DNA of 64,000 nt from NCBI RefSeq assembly GCF_024505045.1, contig NZ_JANIBM010000007.1, forward strand, positions 1-64,000, read 5' to 3'. Shown one piece after another: positions 41,334 through 51,276 of this stretch. The DNA is from Methylomonas aurea. GTDB taxonomy: Bacteria; Pseudomonadota; Gammaproteobacteria; Methylococcales; Methylomonadaceae. The notes under the pieces were generated by a model. It did no database searches, was not told where the DNA came from, and saw only the letters and a program-made list of their open reading frames with translations. A program made the translations under genes and the position numbers. Positions within the stretch are counted from its first letter, which is position 1, and the number at the start of each line of letters is the position of its first letter.

Positions 41334-42917
41334 ATGAGTGAAACCCAATTTCACAAACCAGCAGCCATGAGCGAACACGATTTTTCCCAAATTTCGCCAG
41401 TGTTTTTCCTGCAGACCTTCATTCTGGAGCTGATGCACGCCTGCGAACAAAAAGGCGGCGATTACTGCGAATCGTTGATCGAACACATCGCCAAAAGCGC
41501 CGGCCTCTACTTCGAACAAACCTACCGCGCCGAATACGGCAAGCGCGACGAGCTGGACCGGGAAAGCTACATCGACCTGATATTGGCGCTGAAAAACCAT
41601 ATCGGCGGCAATTTTTCGCTGGCCTCGGTCGACGCCGGCACCGTCACCGTCGTCAACAGCCGCTGCCCGTTCGGCGAGCGCGTGACCAATTTCCCGGAAC
41701 TGTGCCGGATGACCTCCAGCGTGTTCGGCGGCATCGCCGCCCGCAATTTCGGCTACGCCAAAGTCGAAATCAAACGCAGCATCGCCCGCCAGCACGGCGG
41801 CTGCGAAGTCTGCATTCACACCGACCGCTCCAGCGCCGCCGGCAAGCCCGGCCTGGAATACCGGCGCCAGGACCAACCCGACGAAAGCCGCGAGATGGCC
41901 GAGCTGCATTCCAGAATCGAAGAGCGCATGCGCAACGTCTGGTGGAGCAAGCCCAAGCACCAATCGATCAAACCGCCGCCGGCCATCGTCGCCAAATCGC
42001 CGGCGATGCAAAAAGTGTTGCAACAGGTCGAGATCGTCGCCCCGACCCGCGCCACGGTGCTGGTCAACGGCGAAACCGGCGTCGGCAAGGAATTGATCGC
42101 CCGGGCGATACACGCGATGAGCGAGCGCGGCCACCGGCCCTTCGTCGCGATCAACTGCGGCGCGATCCCGGAAAGCCTGATCGAAAGCGCATTGTTCGGC
42201 CACGAGAAAGGCGCCTTCACCGGCGCATTGGAAGTGCATCAGGGTTTTTTCGAACGGGCCGAGGGCGGCACGCTGTTTCTGGACGAAGTTGACACGCTGT
42301 CGCAGGCCGCACAAACCCGGCTGCTACGGGTATTGCAGGAAGGCGAGATGGAACGGGTCGGCGGCAAACACACGCTCAGCGTCGACGTCCGCATCGTCTC
42401 GGCCTGCAACCGGCCGCTGCAGCAAGCCGTCGAACAGGGCTTGTTCCGCCAGGACCTGTTTTACCGCCTGAACGTCGTCAAGTTGTGGATTCCGCCGCTG
42501 GCGCAGCGCCCGGAAGACCTGCCGCATCTGGTGCAATTGATCCTGCAACGCCTCAGTGAAAAATACGCCCGGCCGCGGCACACGGTCAGCCGCGAAGTGA
42601 TGAACCAAATTCGCGCCTACCGCTGGCCCGGCAACGTCCGCGAACTGGAAAATACGCTGGAACGCAGTTTTCTGTTCAGCCCCGGCAACGAATTGACGCA
42701 TCTGGAACTGGACCAACCGGCAACGGCGGCGGTAGCGCAAGACTGGAACAGCCACCGCCAGCAAATTCTCGACGCCGCCGAACAGACTTTTCTGAAGCAG
42801 GCGTTGCAACACCACCGCGGCGACGTTAAACAAGTCGCCGCCGACATGAACCTGACCCCGCGCGCCGTCTACGGCAAACTGAAAAAATACGGCATCAGCG
42901 CCGGGCAGTTTAAGTGA
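41334..42917 (+). CDS. Sigma-54-dependent activator with MetOD1-like sensory domain
   Basis: 527 residues from ATG 41334; a TTG at 41307 is possible. The N-terminal sensor (~90-170) has VVNSRCPFGERVTNFPELCRMTSSVFGGIAARNFGYAKV and a closing GGCEVCIHT. This is the MetOD1-type domain with conserved cysteines that could bind metal, heme or a redox group. The AAA+ domain has GETGVGKELIARAIH (Walker A), EKGAFTGA (the sigma-54 contact loop) and GGTLFLDEVDTL (Walker B). A FIS-type helix-turn-helix closes the protein (VKQVAADMNLTPRAVYGKLKKYG). No receiver domain, so it is directly ligand- or redox-controlled. The target is not evident; DUF938 is divergent. Confidence 0.9.
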   Translation: MSETQFHKPAAMSEHDFSQISPVFFLQTFILELMHACEQKGGDYCESLIEHIAKSAGLYFEQTYRAEYGKRDELDRESYIDLILALKNHIGGNFSLASVDAGTVTVVNSRCPFGERVTNFPELCRMTSSVFGGIAARNFGYAKVEIKRSIARQHGGCEVCIHTDRSSAAGKPGLEYRRQDQPDESREMAELHSRIEERMRNVWWSKPKHQSIKPPPAIVAKSPAMQKVLQQVEIVAPTRATVLVNGETGVGKELIARAIHAMSERGHRPFVAINCGAIPESLIESALFGHEKGAFTGALEVHQGFFERAEGGTLFLDEVDTLSQAAQTRLLRVLQEGEMERVGGKHTLSVDVRIVSACNRPLQQAVEQGLFRQDLFYRLNVVKLWIPPLAQRPEDLPHLVQLILQRLSEKYARPRHTVSREVMNQIRAYRWPGNVRELENTLERSFLFSPGNELTHLELDQPATAAVAQDWNSHRQQILDAAEQTFLKQALQHHRGDVKQVAADMNLTPRAVYGKLKKYGISAGQFK

Positions 42918-42973
42918 AATGGGAGCGGCGGGCTCGGGAGCTGGTTGTGTCGTAGTGGACGGATTGCGAGGCA

Positions 42974-42994
42974 CCGATTCTTGATCGGATTTTT
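42974..42994 (+). terminator. Weak terminator-like hairpin at the trailer end of the CRISPR array
   Basis: CCGAT-TCTTG-ATCGG (5-bp stem) is followed by ATTTTT, whose last Ts are the first bases of the first repeat. It lies 57 bp after the sigma-54 regulator stop and may end that transcript before it enters the array antisense. Confidence 0.4.
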
Positions 42995-44761
42995 CTAAGC
43001 CGCCTGTGCGGCGGCGGACTCCGCGGGCTGATTATTCACTCGCTACACCAATTTCTAAGCCGCCTGTGCGGCGGCGGACTGGGATCGCCTGTAAAAGTTG
43101 GAGACGCTAACTTTCCAAGCCGCCTGTGCGGCGGCGGACAGGACAAGCCGGCCAAGGAAAATAGTAGCCAATTTCTAAGCCGCCTGTGCGGCGGCGGACA
43201 TACCGAAAGCTCTAAATTGCGATACTTGGCATTTCTAAGCCGCCTGTGCGGCGGCGGACGTTAATTGAGCGGATAGACCGGCCCGGCAGCGTTTCTAAGC
43301 CGCCTGTGCGGCGGCGGACACCTCAATGTTCAGGACTATATCGACCGCTTATTTCTAAGCCGCCTGTGCGGCGGCGGACAATAGACAATCCCTGCCGGCG
43401 TGGAACCAACCATTTCTAAGCCGCCTGTGCGGCGGCGGACCAGCCGGCAGCCACGCTGGGCGCTCTTCAGCATTTCTAAGCCGCCTGTGCGGCGGCGGAC
43501 CGACCGCCGTTTGTTGGTCAATTTCGTTCTCTTTTCTAAGCCGCCTGTGCGGCGGCGGACGTTTTTCACGTCTTTTTTTGCGTGCTCTAACTTTTCTAAG
43601 CCGCCTGTGCGGCGGCGGACTGCTGGATCGGTACGATAGTGCGACATTTAAATTTCTAAGCCGCCTGTGCGGCGGCGGACTTTTTGCCTCGATCCATGTG
43701 CGCCAATCGCCATTTCTAAGCCGCCTGTGCGGCGGCGGACAACCAACGCGGTTATGCCGGAATCGAAATGAATTTCTAAGCCGCCTGTGCGGCGGCGGAC
43801 CCGTTAACCAAGACTTTGCCTGAACAAAACAATTTCTAAGCCGCCTGTGCGGCGGCGGACGCTGGTATCAAAGCTTGGGTGAGCCGGATCAATTTCTAAG
43901 CCGCCTGTGCGGCGGCGGACAGCCGGAGAAAGTAGGGATAAAGCCGGTTATGTTTCTAAGCCGCCTGTGCGGCGGCGGACCCAATAGCCTTTGCAATGGT
44001 TAAAGCTCCCCATTTCTAAGCCGCCTGTGCGGCGGCGGACCTTGCTTACGCTAGCCATATGCTGCTGATTCATTTCTAAGCCGCCTGTGCGGCGGCGGAC
44101 GTATCGATAGACGACTATTTCGATCTGTACAATTTCTAAGCCGCCTGTGCGGCGGCGGACGATACCTGATTGTTTCTTGACTTTTTATGTCCTTTCTAAG
44201 CCGCCTGTGCGGCGGCGGACCCGTATGGCCGCTATTTGCTCGATTCGCTCTTTTTCTAAGCCGCCTGTGCGGCGGCGGACGACCGCATTAGTTACCGACC
44301 ATTGCATTATTTTTTCTAAGCCGCCTGTGCGGCGGCGGACTCATGCCGGTTGAAAAGCTCCGAGAATTACACTTTCTAAGCCGCCTGTGCGGCGGCGGAC
44401 TACAAAAAACCGCTTGCGCGACAATGCGTCTAATTTCTAAGCCGCCTGTGCGGCGGCGGACGCCGGCCCGTTTTAATGCTGCTTCGAACTGCTTTTCTAA
44501 GCCGTCTGTGCGGCGGCGGACAGACAGGCGGCGACGCAATGAAAGAGCGCATATTTCTAAGCCGCCTGTGCGGCGGCGGACTGTTTTCGCGAAAGGTTAT
44601 CCCTCGGGGTTTATTTCTAAGCCGCCTGTGCGGCGGCGGACGCTTATGGCTGCTCAGCTTGCCATGACGAAGTTTTCTAAGCCGCCTGTGCGGCGGCGGA
44701 CCATGCAGAAGAGCCAGAGCAACAGCCAAATACTTTCTAAGCCGCCTGTGCGGCGGCGGAC
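42992..44761 (-). CRISPR. Type I-F CRISPR array, 30 repeats, 29 spacers
   Basis: A 28-bp repeat recurs every 60 bp. Spacers are 32 bp, except two of 33 bp (43380-43412 and 44401-44433). On the minus strand the repeat begins GTCCGCCGCCGCACAGG and ends CGGCTTAGAAA. It forms a GCCGCC-GCACA-GGCGGC stem-loop with an 8-nt CTTAGAAA tag, the type I-F layout cut by Cas6f. Transcription is therefore to the left, with the leader at the right end beside cas6f. Two repeats differ by one base: 43112-43139 (in the tag) and 44494-44521 (in the stem). Several computed reading frames crossing the array are artefacts of the periodic repeat. Confidence 0.98.
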
Positions 44762-45000
44762 TGATTCTAAATAAACGGGAAGCCGGATGCGACAAGGGCT
44801 GCGGCTTGTTAGACTTTTATTTACCTTCCGCAAAAGCCTTGGCCGTAACCGGCTGATTTAGTTCATATTGTTAAAGAGCGAAAATTTTTTGGTCGAATTC
44901 GGCTACGGCGAGATGCTAGTCACGAAGCCCAAAGTAACTCAACCTGATTTCGGGATAAAACGCACGGCGTTTTCCAAATAGACTCATTCCTTGGCAAATT
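44762..45000 (-). promoter_or_regulatory. CRISPR leader region
   Basis: AT-richer sequence on the leader side of the array (the side of the minus-strand cas genes). It contains CTCTTTAACAATATG on the minus strand (44869-44880 region) and a one-mismatch IHF consensus site at 44846-44858. It should hold the array promoter and the spacer-integration signals. The left flank of the array has no such AT-rich leader. Confidence 0.65.
44846..44858 (-). promoter_or_regulatory. Candidate IHF site in the CRISPR leader
   Basis: On the minus strand AATCAGCCGGTTA matches the IHF consensus WATCAANNNNTTR with one mismatch. It lies 85-97 bp upstream of the leader-proximal repeat. IHF bends the leader during spacer integration in type I-E and I-F systems. 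Confidence 0.45.
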
Positions 45001-45129
45001 TGCTAAACCCTATACAACGCCTGAATGTAACGTATGCGCAGTTGGCGCTTCGGAAAATGGTGCAATCAATAGTGGCCGTTTGCCGTTAACTTTGTGGATA
45101 CAATGCCCTGTTTTCACGGGAGGCGCCCT

Positions 45130-45339
45130 ATGACAACGAGTATTGACAACCGAATTTTGATTGCAACTTGTCCGAATTGCTGCGAACAGACAGATGTAGA
45201 CGAGTGCGGCCATCGCAGTATCTTTACCGAGCAAGCCTGGCAGATGTTTTTTGCGTTGCAGGATAGCCCGCCGGAACCAACCGAGCGCATGAAAAAAGCC
45301 CTACAGATCTACAATGAAATTATCCAAAATCAAACGTGA
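45130..45339 (+). pseudogene. DUF1778/TacA-like antitoxin remnant
   Basis: The frame from ATG 45130 (or 45094) encodes ~70 residues. The C-terminal half, FTEQAWQMFFALQDSPPEPTERMKKALQIYNEII, resembles the C-terminal arm of DUF1778 antitoxins, which ends in a WxxFxxALDxPPEPNxxLxxAL-type motif. The N-terminal ribbon-helix-helix expected of the family is absent. It is replaced by a cysteine-bearing stretch (ATCPNCCEQTDVDECGH). No GNAT toxin follows in frame. It is probably the decayed residue of a TacAT module between the leader and cas6f, although a small functional gene cannot be excluded. Confidence 0.45.
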
Positions 45340-45469
45340 GCGGCGACACCGAATGCGGAAATTATCGAGCACTCGATACGGGCACGACGGTTCGCTAACC
45401 AGCGAAGACATCGAAACTCGCGCGTAACAGTTTCTCAATCGCCAATTCATAGACCGATAACGTCGTTGC

Positions 45470-45493
45470 CAGTGGCATGGACGAATGCCACTG
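45470..45493. terminator. Hairpin downstream of cas6f
   Basis: A perfect 9-bp stem, CAGTGGCAT (45470-45478) with ATGCCACTG (45485-45493), has a 6-nt loop and lies 54-77 bp beyond the cas6f stop on the minus strand. No U-tract follows, so it is a weak or factor-dependent terminator, or it blocks read-through into the leader. Confidence 0.4.
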
Positions 45494-45546
45494 CTGACCA
45501 TTATTCAGCCTGTAGCACCCGGTATCTTAAAATCCCAACCAGCTGC

Positions 45547-46185
45547 TTAAAACTCGGGAACGGTAGCCATGCTACTGAGTCCGTAAGCGCTGAAGCTTCC
45601 ACTCACCGGCGCGACCGCTTCGGTTTTACTAATCCACAAACAAAAGGTCTGCCCGCCGCTCAGGCTTTGCAAGCGAATGAACGGCAAAGCCACGGAAGGC
45701 TTGAGCATGTCGCAATAGCGGAACGACAGCGGGTAAGCCGGGTTCTCGCCCGCCGCCCTCAGTTCCACCGTCATGTTCAACGCGGTCGCCAAATCGACGC
45801 CGTGGCGTTTGGCGTAGCGCCGGGCCAGCCGCTCGGGATTGGTTTTGGGTTGCACCCGCCGGTAAACCGCATACCCGAGCAGTTTGTCCGGCACCGGACG
45901 GATGCCGGTGCAATGCACGTAGTCGCTGAGACGCGCCAAACGCTGCGGCGCGGCGAAACGTTCCAGGGTGGCTTCATCCTCCGCGAACAAACGGCATTTG
46001 CTGCCTAATACGCCATATTTATTTCCCATCTTGTATTCCGGTAACGATAAGCCGATGGGGACGTGCTTTTGATCATCCTGGTTTTCCACAAAGCCAAGAT
46101 GGAGTTGTTCGAATACTCGGGACCAAAGTTTGAATAGACTGAAGTCCGGGCCGGGCAATAAGGTAATTTCAATGTAGTAGTTCAT
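45547..46185 (-). CDS. cas6f: CRISPR pre-crRNA endoribonuclease Cas6f (Csy4)
   Basis: A 212-residue protein with the Csy4 opening PGPDFSLFKLWSRVFEQLHLGFV. The catalytic His29 is at the same position as in the characterised Pseudomonas enzyme. Other family marks are LSDYVHCTGIRPVP, the basic RRVQPKTNPERLARRYAKRHG helix that contacts the repeat stem, and the C-terminal FSAYGLSSMATVPEF. It cuts the array transcript at the base of the GCCGCC stem and stays bound to the 3' hairpin in the crRNA complex. It is the last gene of the cas operon, 12 bp after cas5fv. Confidence 0.95.
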   Translation of the reverse strand: MNYYIEITLLPGPDFSLFKLWSRVFEQLHLGFVENQDDQKHVPIGLSLPEYKMGNKYGVLGSKCRLFAEDEATLERFAAPQRLARLSDYVHCTGIRPVPDKLLGYAVYRRVQPKTNPERLARRYAKRHGVDLATALNMTVELRAAGENPAYPLSFRYCDMLKPSVALPFIRLQSLSGGQTFCLWISKTEAVAPVSGSFSAYGLSSMATVPEF

Positions 46186-46197
46186 GTTGTCTTCCGT

Positions 46198-47214
46198 TCA
46201 GCGAATAACATCGACATAAGCCAAACCCTTTTTTCCCAAATAGAAACTGGAAACACCAGCCGCTTCGATCATTTCCTTGAGTTGTTGGGCTTTGGCTTCT
46301 GGAATATCGAGGTTAATATCCAGTGTGCCGTTGGCTTTAGCTAGTGAAGAGACAACGTCGCCCTCACCTTTTCTTTTTTCTGCTAACAAATATGGATTTC
46401 CCCAGCTTGTTTTTTTGCCGCCGGTTGAATACTGGCCCATAAAATCTTTGGCTGTAAATATGCGTTTTGAAATTCCACTAATAGCACCACTTTTCGTCAA
46501 ATGCTTGCTTATATCAGATATGTTGCTAAGCCGCTTTATCTGTAAATATAGCGCACCACAATATATTTCACCAGGTTTTACTTTGTCATTAGCTTTACGA
46601 TATTCAACACCAGAAAAATGTTCACTTAAAATTAACAACGCCTTTTCAATATCTTCATTTACTTCAACACTTTTAAGTGTATTTAGTTCTTTGAATAAAT
46701 CCGATATGATAAAAGGATCAAATCGCTGTTTGCTTTCTACCTTATAATCCTCGGCGCATATAAATTTACATAGTTCGTAAAAGTTGAGATTTAATATTCC
46801 CCATAGCTCACTAGAATATTCAGAAATAAAAACAGGGTCATTAACCTTGATAGCTCCCACAAATGAAGTTGGGTCATCACTTTTTCCAACATTTCTAAGA
46901 TAAACGACCTCATTATTTATAGGCTTCAAATCATCTTGCTGGTCTTCAAATGTAATGAACTGCTCAAGGTTATCAAAAAAATAATTTTTTGATTGTCTAG
47001 CTTGATAAAGCTTTCTTTGGTCACCAATTAGTCTATTTAAAATACCCATTACGGTATCTATTGTTATCTCCCGCTTAATAAAGTTCTTTGGATTATCCTT
47101 GAGGGTTTTTATTGTTGCGATGAAATTTCTACCAGACTTTGGAATTGGCTCATTATTAGAACCGTCCAAAAACGAGTTTCGCCAAGACGCTTCGTATTTA
47201 ATAGTAATACGCAT
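46198..47214 (-). CDS. cas5fv: Type I-F2 Cascade subunit Cas5fv
   Basis: A 338-residue protein with ASWRNSFLDGSNNEPIPKSGRNF, LDTVMGILNRLIGDQRKLYQAR-like (here IDTVMGILNRLIGDQRKLYQAR), SGISKRIFTAKDFMGQYSTGGKKTSWGNP and GVSSFYLGKKGLAYV. These match my recollection of the Shewanella putrefaciens I-Fv Cas5fv protein. In that minimal complex Cas5fv caps the 5' handle and, with Cas7fv, takes over PAM and DNA contact tasks of the missing Cas8f. The gene lies between cas7fv and cas6f, the conserved order. Its base composition is AT-richer than the flanking chromosomal genes, a sign of transfer. Confidence 0.9.
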   Translation of the reverse strand: MRITIKYEASWRNSFLDGSNNEPIPKSGRNFIATIKTLKDNPKNFIKREITIDTVMGILNRLIGDQRKLYQARQSKNYFFDNLEQFITFEDQQDDLKPINNEVVYLRNVGKSDDPTSFVGAIKVNDPVFISEYSSELWGILNLNFYELCKFICAEDYKVESKQRFDPFIISDLFKELNTLKSVEVNEDIEKALLILSEHFSGVEYRKANDKVKPGEIYCGALYLQIKRLSNISDISKHLTKSGAISGISKRIFTAKDFMGQYSTGGKKTSWGNPYLLAEKRKGEGDVVSSLAKANGTLDINLDIPEAKAQQLKEMIEAAGVSSFYLGKKGLAYVDVIR

Positions 47215-47223
47215 GGCACATCC

Positions 47224-48219
47224 TTATTTAGCGTAAAAATATACCGCATAGGGTGACTTTGGTTCTTCGTTAATTCCGGCCGGATTGCGTTTTATGCGCA
47301 TCATTTTATTGCTGTCGTTGTAGTCGGCGAGCAGCTTATCGACATACACATAGCCTTTGGCTTGACGGATACTCAGCTCTTCGACCATGCGCAAGGTTTC
47401 CTTGACCAGAATATCGACGGCTTCGTTATCCAATAAAATCCCATGTTCACCTTCTTCGAAGATCGTGCCACCGCGCACGTAGTTTGGATGAAATACTGCT
47501 TTTGGATTCCGATTAGGGTCGATGGACTTAATAAAATCTTGTACTGCTTGCGCTATATTTTCACCTTCGCCATCTCTCACTGGCATAGCCGCGCGGTCAA
47601 ATTTTCTATCTAATGAGATAAATTGAAGTTGTTCGATGCCAATAGAACCGTAAGCCAAATATTCAGTATCTCCAAACGTGGTTTTAGAGAAAATTGAGTT
47701 TTCACCCCGCTTGTAGTCTTTTGTACCATCTGAATTATCAATTTCTTCAACGGAATATGACGAGAATTGCTCAAAATTTGCGTTTCCCTTCTGTTCGACG
47801 AAATCCTCAAGCAATAGTGGACTGGTACGTTTATATTGACTTGCCGGAACAACATAACCTCGAATCAACCCAGTAATTGAATTAAGCACTCTTAACAAGT
47901 TATTGCTATTTGCATAATGAAGATCATAGGCATGATCTTTAAATAAATGATGCCGAACACAGTTTTGGCTAATATACATTGGCGTGCCGGTCGCGACACT
48001 AAAATCAATGTCTCTTGGATCTTTCTTAAAAGAAAATCCATTTGGTGATTTGTCGCCAGTTAGATTTGAATAGCCACGAAGTTTAGGCATTGAATGATTT
48101 TTAGTATCCTCTCTATCACCTTCACTTCTGATTATTGTCGGGCCATTCCAATTGACCACTCCATAGCCGTAAGCAACTACTTTAAAATCCACGCTTTTAA
48201 TGCCGGTAATTTTTTCCAT
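47224..48219 (-). CDS. cas7fv: Type I-F2 Cascade backbone subunit Cas7fv
   Basis: A 331-residue protein: [92 protein letters not shown]-like ([15 protein letters not shown]) and the terminal YFYAK. This is the Cas7fv family that polymerises along the crRNA spacer. It starts 2 bp after the cas2-3 stop and ends 9 bp before cas5fv, so it is tightly operonic. Like cas5fv it is AT-rich compared with cas1 and cas2-3. Confidence 0.92.
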   Translation of the reverse strand: MEKITGIKSVDFKVVAYGYGVVNWNGPTIIRSEGDREDTKNHSMPKLRGYSNLTGDKSPNGFSFKKDPRDIDFSVATGTPMYISQNCVRHHLFKDHAYDLHYANSNNLLRVLNSITGLIRGYVVPASQYKRTSPLLLEDFVEQKGNANFEQFSSYSVEEIDNSDGTKDYKRGENSIFSKTTFGDTEYLAYGSIGIEQLQFISLDRKFDRAAMPVRDGEGENIAQAVQDFIKSIDPNRNPKAVFHPNYVRGGTIFEEGEHGILLDNEAVDILVKETLRMVEELSIRQAKGYVYVDKLLADYNDSNKMMRIKRNPAGINEEPKSPYAVYFYAK

Positions 48220-48221
48220 AT

Positions 48222-51164
48222 TTAATCCTCGTTTGTTGTTAATTGCTTGATTGAAATAGCACCGATGGGCTGCTTATCGCACTCGGCGTAGTAAACGGCG
48301 TAACTATGCCGCGCAGACTCACCGCCAACCCGATCCAGACCTTCCGGGGTATAGCTCAGGTAAACGGGAAATTCAGGGTCTCTTGCTTCGTTGAGCAAAA
48401 TGAAATCCTTGAAAGCTCTTGGGGCAGTAAAAATATTGTGGTGTTTGCTTTTCATATAAGCCAACAGGTTTTTATCGCTATCGCCGTAGCCCTGGATTTC
48501 ATCCAACGACGCGGTCAAGTTGTCGAATTCTTCATGCTCGCTGATTGGCGGCTGGTAGGCATATTTGTTTTGAAATTCTATCTCCGGCCACTGAGTAACA
48601 TCGCAAACCGCCATTTGTACAAACCGGTTTTCGCCGCGTAACGAATGCTTGCTGATTTTTGCGCGGCCTTTTTCGGTGGCTTTCTTCGGCGGGATGGTAA
48701 TCGGGTCGACAACCTTGTTTTGAATCATCTGTACGCCTTGTTTAAAACAAGCCAATAAATCGGCTTCCATTGCCTGCTTGGCTTGCGGCATTTCGTGAAA
48801 GTTTCGGTACAGCGTGTAGAGCTTGGGCAATTGTAGGGTTTGGTTGTCAATTTCTTCAGCTTGCAAGAATTGATACCAAGCCTTGGTAGCGGCGAAAGCA
48901 TATTGTCTGGCTAAGAATCGCGCCGCCGCGCCGGTGCCTTTGCCTTGATTAATCAAATCCGGTACGGCAACGCTGTAGATATTGGCTGACGAATTAGCGC
49001 CGAATCGATCCAATCGGCCCAGGCGCTGTAGAAAATTTTCCGCGGTGGTCAGTTCGGACACCATGTAATCGCTGGTGATATTTAACGAAGCCTGCACAAT
49101 CGGTCCGGCACGCAAAATCTCAAATTTACGGGTGCCGTCTTTCTTGAACGATTCGTAAACTTCGTCGAACAGTCTGTGTTTGTCGCTTTTCTTAAACTTG
49201 GAATGCAGCAATACCGCGTTTTCGGCACTTTGGTTGCGGATAAAGCTTTTTTGTGCGACCTGAGCGGTATTGCTGATTACGATGGTATTGCCGCTTTGGC
49301 GCTGATACAGGGGATTACTCTCGTCTTGTCGCGTTTCATCGAATACTCTGAATTCAATGCGGTACTCGCTGGGGTTAAAACTGGGCATTTCGACGATGTC
49401 TTCCGGCTGTATCTCCATGACGGTATTCAGGAAAAAATAATGCGGTGTCGCGGAAACCAGCAGGGTGTTGGCGAGATTGCCCTGCGCCTTTTTGCATTCG
49501 ACCAGTTCGGCAAACAACAGGTTAAACGCCGGCATGGCGACATATTCGTGGAATTCGTCGAACACGACATGAGCGTTAAGCACGTTGATCAAGGTATTGA
49601 CTTTAGTGTGGCTGATGATGGCGCCGAATACTTGGTCGATGGTGGTGATGACGATGTCGCCGGAAAAATAATTGTCCTCCGCCGTCGCTTTCCCCCATTC
49701 CTTGGTGAATTTGAATTCGCCGGTGTTTATCTCGATCTTGGCATCGGGCAGATATTGCTCGGAAATCAGTTCCAAAAATAAACCCTGGCACACTTGCACG
49801 CGCGGACAAATCCAGATGATTTGCTGGGCGTTTTTTAACTGCGCCCACTCCAACGCAATCTTGGTTTTGCCGCATCCCGCAGGCCCGGCCAAAACGGCGA
49901 CATCGTTCAACTTGCTAAGCTGAACTGCGATTTCATGCTGCTTGTTGCTTCTGTCACCGGCAGGAAATTGTTGTAGGCAGGTTTGGATTTGAGAACCTAA
50001 GTTACTCTCCAACAACAAGGTTTCGTCTACTAATCGGTGTAAGGTTTGTTGCCTGATATGGTCGTGTAGTTCGTCGGCTGATAAACCGGAAATCAAACGG
50101 TCGGCGGAAATGACGCTGGCTCGCATCCGGTTATTCAAGGCATTGGTGCGGATGTGCTGTCGATACTTGTCGATTCGCTCTTCGGAGTCGTATGACTTGT
50201 AGACGGGTAAAGGCAGCTTTTTAAAGGTTTCGCTATCCACTGCGCCTAAATCTACCGCTTCGCAGTAGATTTTAGTTACCAGCGACGATTCTATCGAACG
50301 ATATTTGCAATCAATTTCACCAACCTGTTGCAGCAAGCGCTGTGCTTTTTCAGTGAATTCTAAAAATGAAAGGGAAGACAAACTGTTGCCAAATTTTTTG
50401 TAAATTCCACCGAATGTCGAAAATTCAGGGTCTTTCTCCTTGCGATAAGGTTTGGCGTGATGCCAATAGACGGTATGTTTAATCGCATCCTTGTGAGCGG
50501 TGTTGATGACTTTAATCGAATTTGAATCCAGCAATTGATAAAGAAGAACGGAAATCTCGTTGTGGCGTGGATACTTCTCGAAACTGAATTTGCTGTCGTC
50601 TATGTGCTGGCCGTCTTCCGCTTGAAAGTCTTTTTTCTTCGGGTTTCTCGCCCAATCCTGAAAGGCAGGGTCGATTTTGCCGAGATCGTGCAAACAACCG
50701 GCGATGAAAGTGGCTTCTGCTTCATTTTTAGTTTCTGGCTCATTTGGCATTAAGCGCGCAAGCAGTTGCTCTGCAACGCAACCGACCGCAAACAAATGTT
50801 CCGCGAGTCCTTGCAGATGGGTATTGGCATAAAGGAAATTTGGGTTGGGCGCTTGCTTGGGTAGATCCATTATCAGTTCCTTGGTGGTGGTATTGACTGG
50901 CACGATGCCTTGCGAATTGAATTGATCCCGGTTCCCCACAATCCAAATCAACTCGCTCCTACTCCGCGACCTGAGCCAATGGCAGGCGACGGCGGTGTTT
51001 TTGGTGGCGGTCTTGCGCAGCAAAGTTTTGACCGCGATCAGGCCTTCTTCGGTGATGACGGTTTGCCAGGTGTTGTCGCCGATGCGGTTGGCGAAGGCGT
51101 CGAGGACGCGACGGGTGCGGGCCAGGGCTTTTTTCTGGCATTGGCTGACGAAGGTGACCATCAT
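48222..51164 (-). CDS. cas2-3: Cas2-Cas3 fusion nuclease-helicase (type I-F)
   Basis: 980 residues from ATG 51164 ([19 protein letters not shown]), where the Cas2 domain of I-F proteins normally begins; a frame-extended ATG at 51230 is less likely. The Cas2 part (~1-100) has [18 protein letters not shown] and [15 protein letters not shown]. The HD nuclease follows with CLHDLGK (His159-Asp160) and the upstream HLQGLAEH. The SF2 helicase has Walker [10 protein letters not shown] (~427), the DExH box DEFHEY (~535), LVSATPHYF and the [10 protein letters not shown] arginine-finger motif. It integrates spacers with Cas1 and degrades target DNA. All motifs appear intact. Confidence 0.95.
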   Translation of the reverse strand: MMVTFVSQCQKKALARTRRVLDAFANRIGDNTWQTVITEEGLIAVKTLLRKTATKNTAVACHWLRSRSRSELIWIVGNRDQFNSQGIVPVNTTTKELIMDLPKQAPNPNFLYANTHLQGLAEHLFAVGCVAEQLLARLMPNEPETKNEAEATFIAGCLHDLGKIDPAFQDWARNPKKKDFQAEDGQHIDDSKFSFEKYPRHNEISVLLYQLLDSNSIKVINTAHKDAIKHTVYWHHAKPYRKEKDPEFSTFGGIYKKFGNSLSSLSFLEFTEKAQRLLQQVGEIDCKYRSIESSLVTKIYCEAVDLGAVDSETFKKLPLPVYKSYDSEERIDKYRQHIRTNALNNRMRASVISADRLISGLSADELHDHIRQQTLHRLVDETLLLESNLGSQIQTCLQQFPAGDRSNKQHEIAVQLSKLNDVAVLAGPAGCGKTKIALEWAQLKNAQQIIWICPRVQVCQGLFLELISEQYLPDAKIEINTGEFKFTKEWGKATAEDNYFSGDIVITTIDQVFGAIISHTKVNTLINVLNAHVVFDEFHEYVAMPAFNLLFAELVECKKAQGNLANTLLVSATPHYFFLNTVMEIQPEDIVEMPSFNPSEYRIEFRVFDETRQDESNPLYQRQSGNTIVISNTAQVAQKSFIRNQSAENAVLLHSKFKKSDKHRLFDEVYESFKKDGTRKFEILRAGPIVQASLNITSDYMVSELTTAENFLQRLGRLDRFGANSSANIYSVAVPDLINQGKGTGAAARFLARQYAFAATKAWYQFLQAEEIDNQTLQLPKLYTLYRNFHEMPQAKQAMEADLLACFKQGVQMIQNKVVDPITIPPKKATEKGRAKISKHSLRGENRFVQMAVCDVTQWPEIEFQNKYAYQPPISEHEEFDNLTASLDEIQGYGDSDKNLLAYMKSKHHNIFTAPRAFKDFILLNEARDPEFPVYLSYTPEGLDRVGGESARHSYAVYYAECDKQPIGAISIKQLTTNED

Positions 51165-51276
51165 AGGCAATCGTCCAATTTGCGGTTGCGATTCGGCGCG
51201 CTCATCGCGAACGGCCTTTGAGCTCGGCATTTACGCCCTGAGATACGAACGGCGCTGTAATTTTCATTCATGCCGG

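Noticed and set aside
43336-44795. Several 60-145 aa reading frames with repeated CGGG/RRRT/PPPHRR motifs across the array
   Set aside because: They are translations of the 28-bp CRISPR repeat with a 60-bp period (a multiple of three), not genes.
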